Shown here: in pieces, positions 1 to 8,510 of the stretch | Numbering within the stretch: the stretch's first letter is position 1 | Layout of the letters: each line of letters opens with the position of its first letter | Assembly: GCA_035547695.1 (NCBI GenBank) | Contig: DASZUK010000050.1 | Span: 62,001 to 126,000, forward strand | Origin: DASZUK01 sp035547695 | GTDB lineage: Bacteria; Actinomycetota; Acidimicrobiia; Acidimicrobiales; RAAP-2 | DNA length: 64,000 nt | Direction: 5' to 3' | Made by a program: the position numbers and the translations under genes | Notes under the pieces: generated by a model | What the model saw: the letters and a program-made list of their open reading frames with translations, nothing else | Database searches by the model: none | Told to the model about the DNA's origin: nothing

Positions 1-164
1 TTGTCCACCAACCCCTTCACGTCGAACGTGGCCAGCATCTCCGCCTCGTCCTCGGCCAGCCGGTAGCGCCCGCAGAACCGGCCGGCGTCCTCCCTGAACG
101 ACTGCTTGGCGGCCCGGTCGACGTTGAGGTCCCACAGGGCCTTCTCCAGCCAGTCCACGCTCAC
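1..164 (-). CDS. LigA-like subunit of extradiol (LigAB-type) dioxygenase, partial
   Basis: The first 54 residues of a protein that runs off the left edge. It begins VSVDWLEKALWDLN and continues with an Arg/Glu-rich helical segment (RYRLAEDEAEMLATFDVKG). This pattern resembles the small all-helical LigA subunit/domain of protocatechuate 4,5-dioxygenase-type enzymes, which caps the LigB catalytic subunit. The GTG start at 164 overlaps the TGA stop of the upstream C-C hydrolase by the sequence GTGA, and GGGAGG lies about 8 bases before it, so the two genes are translationally coupled. The pairing with a meta-cleavage hydrolase supports a role in ring cleavage. The family call rests on 54 residues only; the catalytic subunit would lie outside the window. 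Confidence 0.6.
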   Translation of the reverse strand, partial: MSVDWLEKALWDLNVDRAAKQSFREDAGRFCGRYRLAEDEAEMLATFDVKGLVD

Positions 165-967
165 CGCACCACCTCCCGGGACAGGAACCGCCGTGACAGC
201 TCGACGAAGTCGGCCTGCCGTTCGATCTGCACCCAGTGGCCGCACCGGCCGAAGCTGTGGAGCTCCGAGTCCGGGATGGCCCGGTGGAGGAGCAGGCCGA
301 GCTCGAAGGGGATGACCCGGTCGTCGCGTCCGTGCACCACCATCACCGGCTTCTCGATGGTCCGCAGCGCCGCCTCGGGGACGCCGCGGACCGGGGTGTC
401 CTGCCCCGCCGGCCCCGGCTCCGGGATCAGCTTCCGGTAGGCCGCCTGGGCGCCCGGCCGGGCGCTGGCCTCGTACCGGCTCTGCACCATGTCGTCGGTG
501 ACGAACGACGGGTCGTACGGGAACTGCAGCAGCATCGACCGCATGGCGTCGACCGACGGCTCGTAGTACCAGCCGGACCGGAGGGCGTCGGTCATCAGGA
601 ACTCGCCGGCCGGCGTCCCGAGGAGCACCAGCCGGTCGACGCGGGACGGATCGGACAGCGTGGCCGCCAGGGCCAGGCCGCCGCCGAACGAGTTGCCGAC
701 CAGCGACGCCGACCGGATGCCGAGGGCGTCCATGACCCCGAAGAGGTGGGCGACCCACAGCTTGATGCCGTACTGGGTGTCCTTTTTAAGCTCGGTGCCG
801 CCGAACCCGGCGATGTCGGGGGCGACCACCCGGAAGTCGGTGGCCAGCGCCGGCAGGACCCCCGACCAGTTCGACCAGGCGGACACCCCCGGGCCGGACC
901 CGTGCAGCAGGATGACCGGCGGCCCGTCCCCGGCCTCGTGGTAGTTGGTGCGGTGGCCGGCGGCCAT
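161..967 (-). CDS. alpha/beta hydrolase, meta-cleavage product hydrolase type
   Basis: A 268-residue alpha/beta-hydrolase of the DmpD/MhpC/BphD group, which cleaves C-C bonds in products of extradiol ring fission. The oxyanion-hole motif HGSGPG is at 22-27, the nucleophile elbow GNSFGG gives Ser93, Asp216 sits in GRDDRVIP and His244 in GRCGHW, so the triad is complete. I chose ATG 967 because GGGAGG stands seven bases before it. A second in-frame ATG at 991 falls almost on the predicted transcription start, so a leaderless form eight residues longer is also possible. The gene is coupled by GTGA to the LigA-like gene. The substrate is unknown. Confidence 0.85.
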   Translation of the reverse strand: MAAGHRTNYHEAGDGPPVILLHGSGPGVSAWSNWSGVLPALATDFRVVAPDIAGFGGTELKKDTQYGIKLWVAHLFGVMDALGIRSASLVGNSFGGGLALAATLSDPSRVDRLVLLGTPAGEFLMTDALRSGWYYEPSVDAMRSMLLQFPYDPSFVTDDMVQSRYEASARPGAQAAYRKLIPEPGPAGQDTPVRGVPEAALRTIEKPVMVVHGRDDRVIPFELGLLLHRAIPDSELHSFGRCGHWVQIERQADFVELSRRFLSREVVR

Positions 968-997
968 CACCTGGCCTCCCGCCGGTGTCATATGAGT

Positions 998-1026
998 ATC
1001 ATAAATAGTGGTCAGACGGCCGACAA
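998..1026 (-). promoter_or_regulatory. sigma70-type promoter of the hydrolase gene
   Basis: On the minus strand TTGTCG (1026-1021), a 17-base spacer and TATGAT (1003-998). The -10 is a strong match in a very GC-rich region. The predicted start, about 991, coincides with an in-frame ATG. The 13-mer AGTATCATAAATA that contains the -10 recurs at 2341-2353. Confidence 0.65.
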
Positions 1027-1074
1027 GGTCCTGGCCTCGGTCCCGGCTTCGGCTCTGGCTCCGGTCCTCGGCGG

Positions 1075-2238
1075 TCACGTGAAGTGGGGGATGACGCGGC
1101 GGCCGACGTTCAGCAGGGACTCCCGGCACACCTCGAACGGCACCGTGCCCATCTGGAACGTGAACATCAGCTCGTCCACCCCGGCGTCGGCCATCCGCTC
1201 GACGTAGCTGATGCAGTCGTCGACGTCCCCGTAGCACTGGTCCGGGTTGAAGCCGCCGCCGGCCTCGGAGCCGATCCGCTTGTCGGCGACCGACGATCCC
1301 CGGGCCATGTCGTACCCCGGCATCTGGTGGCCGTGCTCCTGGAGGTAGGTCGTGACCTGCTCCGCCCGGTTGGCCAGGGCGGCGGTGTGGTCCTCGAACT
1401 CGTCGATCTCGGGGTTCGGCACGGGGCCGCCGGTGTACCAGTGCTGGATCGACTCGGTGAAGAACCGCTGCCCCCGCAGGCCCAGCCGGCGGGCCCGCTC
1501 CCGGTCGTCCAGGCAGACGGCCAGCGACAGGCCGGCCAGGTGCTCGACCGGGAAGGCGCCGACGACTGTGCCGTCGTCGCGGCCGGCGATGGCGTCGTCG
1601 TAGATCTTCCGCTTGGCCGCCATCTCCTCGGCGCCGGCGAAGCCGAGCGCCAGGGCCCCGACGCCGAGCCTGCCGGCCAGCCCCACCGTCTCGTCGCGGC
1701 TGCAGGCGATGTACAGCGGAGGATGGGGGTCCTGGACCGGCTTGGGGATGATGGGCCGCCGGGGGATGTCCAGCAGGTCGCTGTGGTACTCCACCTCGTC
1801 CTGGGTCCAGCACTGCGGGATCACCTTCAGGGCCTCGACCATCTGGGCCAGGGTCTCGTCGGCGTCGACGCCGAAGATGCCGAGCTCCTGCTCGGTCGAC
1901 CCCCGGCCGAACCCGACGTCGACCCGGCCCGAGGACAGGATGTCGAGGGTGGCCACCCGCTCGGCCACCCGGACGGGGTGGTTGTACTTGAACGGGGCGC
2001 ACACCACGGCGTGGCCCACCCGGATGCGGGAGGTCCGGGCGGCGACCCAGGCCAGGACCGTCTCGGGGGCACTGATGTGGGCGAACCACTTGAGGGCGTG
2101 GTGCTCGACCGCCCACACCCGGTCGAACCCCGCCTCCTCCGCCAGGACGCCCAGCTCGACGTTCTGGCGGAGCACCTCCTGCTCGTTCTCCCGAGTCGGG
2201 TACGTGACCTGGCCCTCCAGGATCACCGCGAACTTCAC
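1075..2238 (-). CDS. LLM-class flavin-dependent oxidoreductase (luciferase-like)
   Basis: A 387-residue TIM-barrel monooxygenase of the bacterial luciferase-like (LLM) superfamily, using reduced flavin or F420. It starts VKFAVILEGQ and has EHHALKWF near residue 47, HPVRVAERVATLD and SSGRVDVGFGRG, which are typical LLM signatures, with a C-terminal barrel end DELMFTFQMG. It is longer than the F420-type proteins elsewhere in the window and resembles two-component alkane/alkanal-type monooxygenases, but no flavin-reductase partner is visible. The GTG start at 2238 has GGGGAGG five bases upstream. It probably oxygenates the substrate of the surrounding catabolic cluster; that role is inferred from context. 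Confidence 0.85.
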   Translation of the reverse strand: MKFAVILEGQVTYPTRENEQEVLRQNVELGVLAEEAGFDRVWAVEHHALKWFAHISAPETVLAWVAARTSRIRVGHAVVCAPFKYNHPVRVAERVATLDILSSGRVDVGFGRGSTEQELGIFGVDADETLAQMVEALKVIPQCWTQDEVEYHSDLLDIPRRPIIPKPVQDPHPPLYIACSRDETVGLAGRLGVGALALGFAGAEEMAAKRKIYDDAIAGRDDGTVVGAFPVEHLAGLSLAVCLDDRERARRLGLRGQRFFTESIQHWYTGGPVPNPEIDEFEDHTAALANRAEQVTTYLQEHGHQMPGYDMARGSSVADKRIGSEAGGGFNPDQCYGDVDDCISYVERMADAGVDELMFTFQMGTVPFEVCRESLLNVGRRVIPHFT

Positions 2239-2343
2239 GTCGACCTCCCCTCGTTGACCGGCGCCTGGTTGACCGGCCCGGCTGACCGGCGATGCCGATC
2301 GACGAACGCAGCCTCTCCGCCCGCCGGTCCCTTGAAGAGAAGT

Positions 2344-2372
2344 ATCATAAATAAGGCCATCTTGCCATTCAC
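2344..2372 (-). promoter_or_regulatory. candidate promoter of the LLM oxidoreductase gene
   Basis: TATGAT on the minus strand (2349-2344) lies within AGTATCATAAATA (2341-2353, plus strand), a 13-base sequence identical to the one at 995-1007 in the preceding promoter. The -35 at 17 bases (GTGAAT) is weak. The transcript would carry an untranslated leader of about 100 bases before GTG 2238. Confidence 0.45.
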
Positions 2373-2395
2373 GAGCCAAAAAATGCCGGTACCGG

Positions 2396-2424
2396 TTGTC
2401 GTTAAGGAGCCTTATTGGTATCCT
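2396..2424 (+). promoter_or_regulatory. extended -10 promoter of the SDR-CoA ligase operon
   Basis: TTGTCG (2396-2401), 17 bases, then TATCCT (2419-2424), preceded by TGG as in an extended -10. The decamer TTGGTATCCT is repeated exactly at 16555-16564. It drives the operon from 2493, divergent from the LLM gene. Confidence 0.6.
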
Positions 2425-2492
2425 GAACGGGTCCGGGCTCGTCCCGGTGCGACGCCGCCCGGCGAGCGGGTGGCCGGCGGCAGGGGGCGTGG

Positions 2493-3329
2493 ATGGGCGA
2501 TCTGTCAGGGGCGGTGGCCATCGTCACCGGCGGGGCACGCGGCCAGGGAGCGGCCGAAGCACGGGCGCTGGCGGCCGCCGGCGCGTCCGTGGTGGTCGCC
2601 GACCGGCTCGACGCCGAGGGCCGGGCCCTGGCCGGCTCGTTGGGCGACGCCGCCGTCTTCTGCCACCTCGACGTCGCCGAGCCCGACCAGTGGGCCGACT
2701 GCGTCGACGCCGCCGTGCAGCGGTTCGGCAGGGTCACCGTCCTCGTCAACAACGCCGGCATCGTCATCGCCAACCGGCTGGAGGACGCCACCCTGGACGA
2801 GTACCTGCAGGTCGTCCGGGTGAACCAGGTCGGATGCTTCCTCGGGATGAAGGCCGTCGTCGGTCCCATGCGGGCGGCCGGCGGCGGCAGCATCGTGAAC
2901 GTGTCCTCCACCGCCGGGATCGAGGGCATGGAGTACCTGACCGCCTACGCCGCCTCCAAGTTCGCCATCACCGGCATGACCAAGTGCGCCGCCATCGAGC
3001 TGGGCCGTTACGGCATCCGGGTCAACTCGGTCCATCCCGGCAGCGTGGACACCCCCATGATCCGCGACCGCGGGGTCTCCGACGAGGAGATGGCCGCCTT
3101 CGGCGCCGCCCTCCCGTTGGCCCGCGTCGGCCGGCCCGAAGAGGTGGCCCGGCTCGTCCTGTTCCTGGCGTCCGACAACAGCTCCTACTGCACCGGCGCC
3201 GAATTCGTCATCGACGGCGGGCTGCTGGCCGGGCCGCCCCCCGAGCCGGTCGCCGCCCAGCCGGTCACTGCCGAGCCGGCTACCCCTGGGCCGGTCACCG
3301 CCCAGGCCGCGCCGGCCGCCGGGCCGTGA
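2493..3329 (+). CDS. SDR-family oxidoreductase
   Basis: A 278-residue classical short-chain dehydrogenase. The NAD(P) motif TGGARGQG is at 12-19, NNAG at 86-89, Ser139 precedes YAASK (Tyr152, Lys156), and the C-terminal fold ends CTGAEFVIDGG, as in 3-oxoacyl/hydroxysteroid dehydrogenase-like enzymes. Asp37 after the second strand favours NAD. After the fold, about 36 residues form a Pro/Ala/Val tail (repeated PVTA and PVAAQ units) that is not part of the family and looks like a recent repeat expansion. The start ATG has a weak purine-rich site upstream. The stop overlaps the next start as GTGA, so it is the first gene of an operon. It likely oxidises a hydroxyl on a ring or acyl intermediate. 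Confidence 0.88.
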   Translation: MGDLSGAVAIVTGGARGQGAAEARALAAAGASVVVADRLDAEGRALAGSLGDAAVFCHLDVAEPDQWADCVDAAVQRFGRVTVLVNNAGIVIANRLEDATLDEYLQVVRVNQVGCFLGMKAVVGPMRAAGGGSIVNVSSTAGIEGMEYLTAYAASKFAITGMTKCAAIELGRYGIRVNSVHPGSVDTPMIRDRGVSDEEMAAFGAALPLARVGRPEEVARLVLFLASDNSSYCTGAEFVIDGGLLAGPPPEPVAAQPVTAEPATPGPVTAQAAPAAGP

Positions 3330-4648
3330 GCGGCTACGTCCCCCCGGCCGGCCCGGAACGGTACTTCGACCCGCCGGTCGAGACCATGGCCCGGGCCGAC
3401 ATCCGGGCCGAGCAGGAGGCCCGGCTGCTCGAGGTGCTCCCCCACGCCTACGAGCGGTCCGCCCTGGTCCGCCACACCTGGCAGCAGGCCGGGGTGCACC
3501 CCCGGGACATCTCCACCCTCGACGACTTCACCGAGCGGGCCCCGTTCCTGGACAAGGACGGCATCCGCCGGTTCGCCCAGCAGACCGACGACCCCTACGG
3601 CGGCCTCCACCCCACCGCCGCCGGCGACCTGCAGGCGGTGATGTCCACGTCGGGGACCACCGGCACCCCGACGCTGCTCCCCATCCCCCACGGCCTCCCG
3701 GTGAGCGGCCTGGGGTTCAACCGTGAGTACTGGGAGATCGGCGTCCGGCCGGACGACTTCCTGGCGGTCGTCCTCTTCACCTTCCGCGGCTGCGGCTGGC
3801 AGTCCGCCCAACGGATCGGCGCCGTCCCCATCTTCTTCGACCACGACCCCGCCGAGCTGGCCCGGTTCTGCCGGGCCGCGCTGGAGCGGCGGCCGACGTC
3901 CATGTTCATGCTGAGCGGCTACCTGGTCGCCATGCTCCCGTCCGTGGCCGAGCGGGAGGGGCTGGACCTGGTCGACGTGTTCTCCAGCTTCCACGGCGTC
4001 ATCTACGGCGGCGAGCCGCTCGGGGCCCGGGCCCGGGCGGCGGTGCGGTCGTGGCAGGTCGAGCTGTTCGACCACACCGCCCTCGGTGACGTGGCCTGGG
4101 CCATGGAGTGCCGCGAGCACGACGGCATGCACTACCCGGAGGACCTGGCCCTGGTCGAGCACCTGTCCGTCGACGGCGCCGACCCGGCCCCCGACGGCGA
4201 GCTGGGGGAGCTCGTGGTCACGTCGCTGGACCCGCTGCTGAGCCCGCTCGTCCGGTTCCGCTCCGACGACCTGGTCCGGCTCACCCGCCGGACCTGCGGC
4301 TGCGGCCGCACCCACGGCCGGCTGTGGCCGGTCGGCCGCCGCGGCGACGAGGTGGTGGTGGACGGCCGGACGGTGCTGCCGGTCGACGTCTGGCGCGCCG
4401 TCGAGACCGTCCCCGAGTCCGAGGCGGCGCTGTTCCAGGTCGTCCGCCCCGCCCGCCAGGTCGACCGGCTCCGCCTGCGCATCGGGTACGACGCCGCCGC
4501 CCGGCGGCCGACGGCCGACATCGCCGGCGACCTGGCGGCGGCGGTCAGCGCCGAGGTCGGGGTGGAGCCGGTGATCGAGCTGGTCCCCAACGAGGACCTG
4601 CTCCGGCTGGGCCCGCCGCACAAGATCCCCCGGGTGGCACGGGCATGA
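3326..4648 (+). CDS. phenylacetate-CoA ligase-like AMP-forming ligase
   Basis: A 440-residue adenylate-forming enzyme of the PaaK type, shorter than most acyl-CoA synthetases. It carries the phosphate loop STSGTTGTP (about 107-115), an IYGGEPLG segment, VRFRSDDLVRLTRR with a CGCGRTHGRL zinc-like turn, and a C-terminal GPPHKIPR that supplies the conserved Lys. It would convert an aryl or alicyclic carboxylate, ATP and CoA to the CoA thioester. GTG 3326 overlaps the SDR stop (GTGA) and its own stop overlaps the next ATG (ATGA), so translation is coupled. The acid substrate cannot be read from the sequence. Confidence 0.85.
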   Translation: MSGYVPPAGPERYFDPPVETMARADIRAEQEARLLEVLPHAYERSALVRHTWQQAGVHPRDISTLDDFTERAPFLDKDGIRRFAQQTDDPYGGLHPTAAGDLQAVMSTSGTTGTPTLLPIPHGLPVSGLGFNREYWEIGVRPDDFLAVVLFTFRGCGWQSAQRIGAVPIFFDHDPAELARFCRAALERRPTSMFMLSGYLVAMLPSVAEREGLDLVDVFSSFHGVIYGGEPLGARARAAVRSWQVELFDHTALGDVAWAMECREHDGMHYPEDLALVEHLSVDGADPAPDGELGELVVTSLDPLLSPLVRFRSDDLVRLTRRTCGCGRTHGRLWPVGRRGDEVVVDGRTVLPVDVWRAVETVPESEAALFQVVRPARQVDRLRLRIGYDAAARRPTADIAGDLAAAVSAEVGVEPVIELVPNEDLLRLGPPHKIPRVARA

Positions 4649-5430
4649 GGTCGCTGGCCGACCCGGTGTCGGTCCCCGAGCTCTGGGGCGTCGGCCTGTA
4701 CGACGCCGACGTCCCCTACCCGGTCTCCCAACGCGACGTCGACCGCGACACCGCCGGGGCGTCGGCCGCCCTCCAGCGGCTCGGCGTGGCCGCCGGCGAC
4801 CACGTGCTGTTCGTCTCCCGCTTCGCCGAGGCCGCCCAGTTCTGGCCGTTCGAGCGGGCCGCCGTCGAGCTCGGCGCCGTCTTCTCCTGCGCCGACACCG
4901 GGCCGGGCGAGGCGGCACGGGTGGCCCTGTTCCTGCGGCTGCTCCCCATGTCGCTCGTGGCCGGCGTCACCCCCGCCACCCTGGCCGGCCTCCGCGACCT
5001 GGGCCTGCACCCCGGCGAGGTCCTCGGCGCCGCCCGGCTCGTGCTGGCCCGGCCCGGCGCCCGGGAGGAGCTGGCCGCCGAGGGGCTGTCGGCCGGCCGG
5101 ATCGACCTGCTGGGACCGGCCGTGGCCATCGGCTGCGCCGCCGACCGGCTGCACGTCGACGGCGCCGAGTGGGTCCTCGCCGGCGACGGCGGCCGGGTGG
5201 CCGTCAGCGCCCGCCACGACCGGGCCGCCGCCGTGGCCGGCCACGACACCGGCGTCGCCGGCCGGGTCCTCGACCGCTGCCCCTGCGGCTGGCCCGGCCA
5301 GGCCGTCGAGCCGGCCGAGCCAGCCGAGCCGGCCGAGCCAGTGTCGGGACCGGCCGGCCCCGCACCGGCCGGCCCCGCACCGGCCGGATCGGCACCTACG
5401 GGATCGGCGCCGCCGGGGGGTCGCCCGTGA
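4645..5430 (+). CDS. unknown protein coupled to the CoA ligase
   Basis: A 261-residue protein that I do not recognise with certainty. Its first half (GVAAGDHVLFVSRF, AAQFWPFERAAVELGAVFS) reads like a fragment of the N-terminal domain of AMP-forming ligases, but there is no TSGTTG phosphate loop and no catalytic Lys motif. A CPCGWPG turn near residue 212 recalls the CGCGR turn of its neighbour. The last 45 residues are low-complexity repeats (AEP x4, then PAGPA/PAGSA units). It overlaps the ligase by ATGA and the next LLM gene by GTGA. It may be a non-catalytic partner of the ligase; that is inference. Confidence 0.6.
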   Translation: MRSLADPVSVPELWGVGLYDADVPYPVSQRDVDRDTAGASAALQRLGVAAGDHVLFVSRFAEAAQFWPFERAAVELGAVFSCADTGPGEAARVALFLRLLPMSLVAGVTPATLAGLRDLGLHPGEVLGAARLVLARPGAREELAAEGLSAGRIDLLGPAVAIGCAADRLHVDGAEWVLAGDGGRVAVSARHDRAAAVAGHDTGVAGRVLDRCPCGWPGQAVEPAEPAEPAEPVSGPAGPAPAGPAPAGSAPTGSAPPGGRP

Positions 5431-6416
5431 ACGTGGTCGTCAGGTTCAACTTCGTCCAGCCGGGGCTGGACCGGGAGCGGATGAGCGACCGGTACCGGGT
5501 GGCCCTGGACATGTTCGAGTTCGCCGACCGGCGCGGGTTCTCCATGGTCCAACTGGAGGAGCACCACGGCGCCGACGACGGCTGGAGCCCGTCGCCGGTG
5601 ACGGTGGCCGGCGCCGTGGCGGGCCGGACGGCCCGGATCGGCATTGGCCTGTTCGCCCTCCTGTTCCCCCTCTACGACCCCCTCCGCCTGGCCGAGGACC
5701 TGGCCGTCCTCGACCTGATGAGCGGCGGCCGGGTGACCACGCTGGCCGCGCTGGGCTACCGGCCCGGGGAGTACGAGGCCCACCGGAAGGACTGGGCGCG
5801 GCGCGGGGCGCTGATGGACGAGGTGGTCGCCGCCGTCCTCGCCGCCTGGACCGGCGAGCCGTTCGACTACCACGGGCACACCGTCCGGGTGACCCCGGTG
5901 CCGCTGACCACCCCGCACCCTCCGCTGCTCCTGGGCGGGGCCACCCGGGTGGCCGCCCGCCGGGCGGCCCGCTTCGGGCTGCCGTTCGCCCCGTCCGCCT
6001 ACGACGAGCCCCTGGTCGCCTACTACCGGGAGCAGTGCGCCCTGGCGGGGACGGAGCCGTCGACGTCGCTGCCGAGGACGTCCCGCCTCATCGTGCACGT
6101 CGCCGAGGACCCGGACCGGGCCTGGGCCACCCTCGGCCCGCACTTCCTCCATGAGGCCCAGACCTACGCCGGCTGGCAGCCGCCCAAGGAGGGGCCACGG
6201 CCGGTGACCCACTCGCTGGCCACCACGGTCGACGAGCTGCGGGCCGAGGGCATCTACCAGGTGCTGACCCCCGACGAGTGCCGGGCGATCGCCGCCGAGG
6301 AGGGCGACGACGCCTTCTTCTCGCTCCACCCCCTCTGCGGCGGGATGCCACCGGACGAGGGGTGGGGGAGCCTGGCCCTGTTCGCCGACCAGGTCCTGGG
6401 GGCACCCGGGCAGTGA
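5427..6416 (+). CDS. LLM-class flavin-dependent oxidoreductase
   Basis: A 329-residue luciferase-like oxidoreductase. The first strand VNVVVRFNFVQPG is followed by VQLEEHHGADDG (about 41-52), DPLRLAEDLAVLDLMSGGR and a phosphate-binding turn LLLGGATRVAARRAARFG. The EHH and SGGR signatures place it with other LLM monooxygenases. The start GTG 5427 overlaps the preceding stop (GTGA), with GGGGGG upstream. It belongs to the operon 2493-8510 and probably works on the same substrate as its neighbours. Flavin or F420 dependence cannot be decided. Confidence 0.85.
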   Translation: MNVVVRFNFVQPGLDRERMSDRYRVALDMFEFADRRGFSMVQLEEHHGADDGWSPSPVTVAGAVAGRTARIGIGLFALLFPLYDPLRLAEDLAVLDLMSGGRVTTLAALGYRPGEYEAHRKDWARRGALMDEVVAAVLAAWTGEPFDYHGHTVRVTPVPLTTPHPPLLLGGATRVAARRAARFGLPFAPSAYDEPLVAYYREQCALAGTEPSTSLPRTSRLIVHVAEDPDRAWATLGPHFLHEAQTYAGWQPPKEGPRPVTHSLATTVDELRAEGIYQVLTPDECRAIAAEEGDDAFFSLHPLCGGMPPDEGWGSLALFADQVLGAPGQ

Positions 6417-6465
6417 CGGCCGACGGCCCGACCGACATGGATACCCGACGGAGGAGGGGAGCAGC

Positions 6466-7842
6466 ATGACCAACCCGACGGCCGGCGGCGAGCGGGCGAT
6501 GATCGTCTCCGCCGACGCCCACCTGAGCGGCCACCCGGAGGTGTACCGCCCGTACATGGCGGCGGCCTACCTGCCACACCTCGACGCCCTGGTGGCCGAG
6601 GACCGCGAGTACGTGGGCTACATGGCCAAGGTGGCCGCCTTCCCCGACGACGTCCTGGACGTGGTGGACACCGACGGCGCCATCCGGTCGGGTGGGGTGG
6701 AGGGGGCGCAGGACGTCCCCCGGCGGCTGCGCGAGATGGACCGCGAGGGCGTCGCCGGCGAGATCATGCTCCACGGGACCATGTTCTCGACGGTGCCGTT
6801 CTTCGGCATCCAGAACCACGCCTACCCGCCCGACGTCCGCTGGGCCGGCATCCAGGCCTACCACCGCTGGGCGGCCGACTGCATGGCCGAAGCCGGGGGG
6901 CGGCTGTTCGCCGTGGCCGACCCCGGTCCCTGCCTGGACATGGCGGCGACGCTGGCCGAGGTGGCCTGGATGGCCGACCGCGGCTTCCGCTCGATCTCCG
7001 TCCCCGGGGTCGTCTTCGACCCCGACCTGCCGCCGCTGATGGACCCCTACTACGAGCCGTTCTGGGAGGCCTGCGCCGAACGGGGCATCGTGCTGTCGGT
7101 CCACGCCGGCCACGGGCGGCCCCAGGGCGAGTTCTTCGAGTTCATGCGCGGCCTCATCGAACGGATGCCCGACGCCGGCACCGACGAGATCCACGCCCAG
7201 CTCCACCTGGCCGACGACGCCCCGTTCGCCTTCGACGTCCGGCCCCGCCAGGTGCTGTGGCAACTGATGCTCGGCGGCGTCTTCGACCGCCACCCCGGCC
7301 TCCGGCTGGCCATGACCGAGGTGCGCGGCGACTGGCTGCCCGACACCCTGGCCTACCTCGACCGGCGGTTCGACGCCGCCGGCGCGCCGGTCGAGCTGAA
7401 GCCGAGCGAGTACTGGCGCCGGAACTGCTTCAGCGCCCTGTCGTTCGTCCACCGGTCCGAGATCGAGATGCGCTCCCGGATCGGGGTGGACACCCTCATG
7501 TTCGGCCGGGACTACCCCCACATCGAAGGGACGTGGCCCAACACCGTCGACTGGCTCCGCCTGGCCTTCGACGGGGTCGGCGCCGACGACGCCCGCCGCA
7601 TCCTCGGGGAGAACGCCGTCCGCTGCTACGGCCTCGACCGGGAGCTGTTCGCCGCCGTGGCCGCCGAGGTGGGCCCGCCGCTGGACCACCTCCTGGGCGG
7701 CGCCGACGACGTCTCCCCGGCCATCGTGGCCAACCTCGACCTGCGCGGCGGCTACGGCAAGCCGGCGGAGGAGGTCCGGGTGGAGCTGATCGCCCGGCAC
7801 GTCGACCGGGACCTCGGGCTGGTGGCCGGAGCCCCGGCGTGA
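6466..7842 (+). CDS. amidohydrolase family 2 metal-dependent hydrolase/decarboxylase
   Basis: A 458-residue Amidohydro_2 (ACMSD/gamma-resorcylate decarboxylase-like) TIM barrel. Metal-site elements are SADAH near the N-terminus (D-x-H in place of the usual H-x-H), VHAGHG in mid-barrel, a TEVRGDWLPD strand and GRDYPHIEGTWPNT near the C-terminus. Such enzymes hydrolyse or decarboxylate ring or semialdehyde acids. The start has GGAGGAGGGG upstream. The stop overlaps the EthD gene by GTGA. Three paralogues with the same fingerprint lie at 11497, 31735 and 34844. Confidence 0.85.
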   Translation: MTNPTAGGERAMIVSADAHLSGHPEVYRPYMAAAYLPHLDALVAEDREYVGYMAKVAAFPDDVLDVVDTDGAIRSGGVEGAQDVPRRLREMDREGVAGEIMLHGTMFSTVPFFGIQNHAYPPDVRWAGIQAYHRWAADCMAEAGGRLFAVADPGPCLDMAATLAEVAWMADRGFRSISVPGVVFDPDLPPLMDPYYEPFWEACAERGIVLSVHAGHGRPQGEFFEFMRGLIERMPDAGTDEIHAQLHLADDAPFAFDVRPRQVLWQLMLGGVFDRHPGLRLAMTEVRGDWLPDTLAYLDRRFDAAGAPVELKPSEYWRRNCFSALSFVHRSEIEMRSRIGVDTLMFGRDYPHIEGTWPNTVDWLRLAFDGVGADDARRILGENAVRCYGLDRELFAAVAAEVGPPLDHLLGGADDVSPAIVANLDLRGGYGKPAEEVRVELIARHVDRDLGLVAGAPA

Positions 7843-8510
7843 CCGCCGCCGCGGTGGTCCTGCTGGCGCCGGGGACCGGCGGCGGGTTGGCGCCGGCGTC
7901 GGCGGAGGAGCTGGCCCACCTCCGTCGGGCCCTCGGGGACGGGGCGGTGGCCGGGTTCGACCGCACGGTGGACGCCCCCGACCTGGTCGAGGCCGACCGC
8001 GGCGCGCCGTGGGAGGTGGCCTTCGAGCTCCACGGCCCGGCCGACGGCGTGGTGGCCGCCGTCCGGGGCATGGCGCAGCGGCTCGGGCCCGCCGTCGACC
8101 CCGCCGCCTCCCTCGTCGTGGTGGGCGACGACCGGACCATCTTCGAGAAGGACCCCGGCCCGGCCCCGGTGAAGCTGTTCTACGCCCTCTTCCCACGGCC
8201 GGACGTCACGCCGGCGGCGTTCCGGCGCCACTGGGAGCACGTCCACGCCCGGTTCGTCGACGACAGCCCGTACGTCCGGCACTACCACCAGTTGCACGCC
8301 GACGGCACCGCCACCGCCGAGGCCGCGGCCGCTGCCGGGTTCGGCTCGCCCGACGTGGTCGGGGCCGCCGTCGAGGTCTTCGAGAGCGAGGCCGCGTTCC
8401 TGGCCGCCGGGACCGCGGAGGGGATGGACGAGGAGTTCGAGGACATCCTGTCCGTCACCGACGGCACCCGGAACCGGGGCATCCTGACCCGCGAGCGCCA
8501 GCGCGCCTAG
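7839..8510 (+). CDS. EthD-domain protein
   Basis: A 223-residue protein with a ferredoxin-like EthD dimeric alpha/beta-barrel domain, best seen from about 108 onward (VKLFYALFPRPDVTPAAFRRH, then HVHARFVDDSPYVRHYHQ). The first 100 residues look like a second, weaker copy. EthD-like proteins accompany ring-degradation and ether-degradation enzymes; their reactions are mostly unknown. GTG 7839 overlaps the amidohydrolase stop. It is the last gene of the operon; its TAG stop opens a 17-bp tandem repeat shared with the convergent flavoprotein gene. Confidence 0.75.
   Translation: MTAAAVVLLAPGTGGGLAPASAEELAHLRRALGDGAVAGFDRTVDAPDLVEADRGAPWEVAFELHGPADGVVAAVRGMAQRLGPAVDPAASLVVVGDDRTIFEKDPGPAPVKLFYALFPRPDVTPAAFRRHWEHVHARFVDDSPYVRHYHQLHADGTATAEAAAAAGFGSPDVVGAAVEVFESEAAFLAAGTAEGMDEEFEDILSVTDGTRNRGILTRERQRA

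Noticed and set aside
61..315. Small plus-strand frame at the left edge
   Set aside because: It lies antisense to the coupled LigA-like and hydrolase genes, both supported by motifs and a GTGA overlap.
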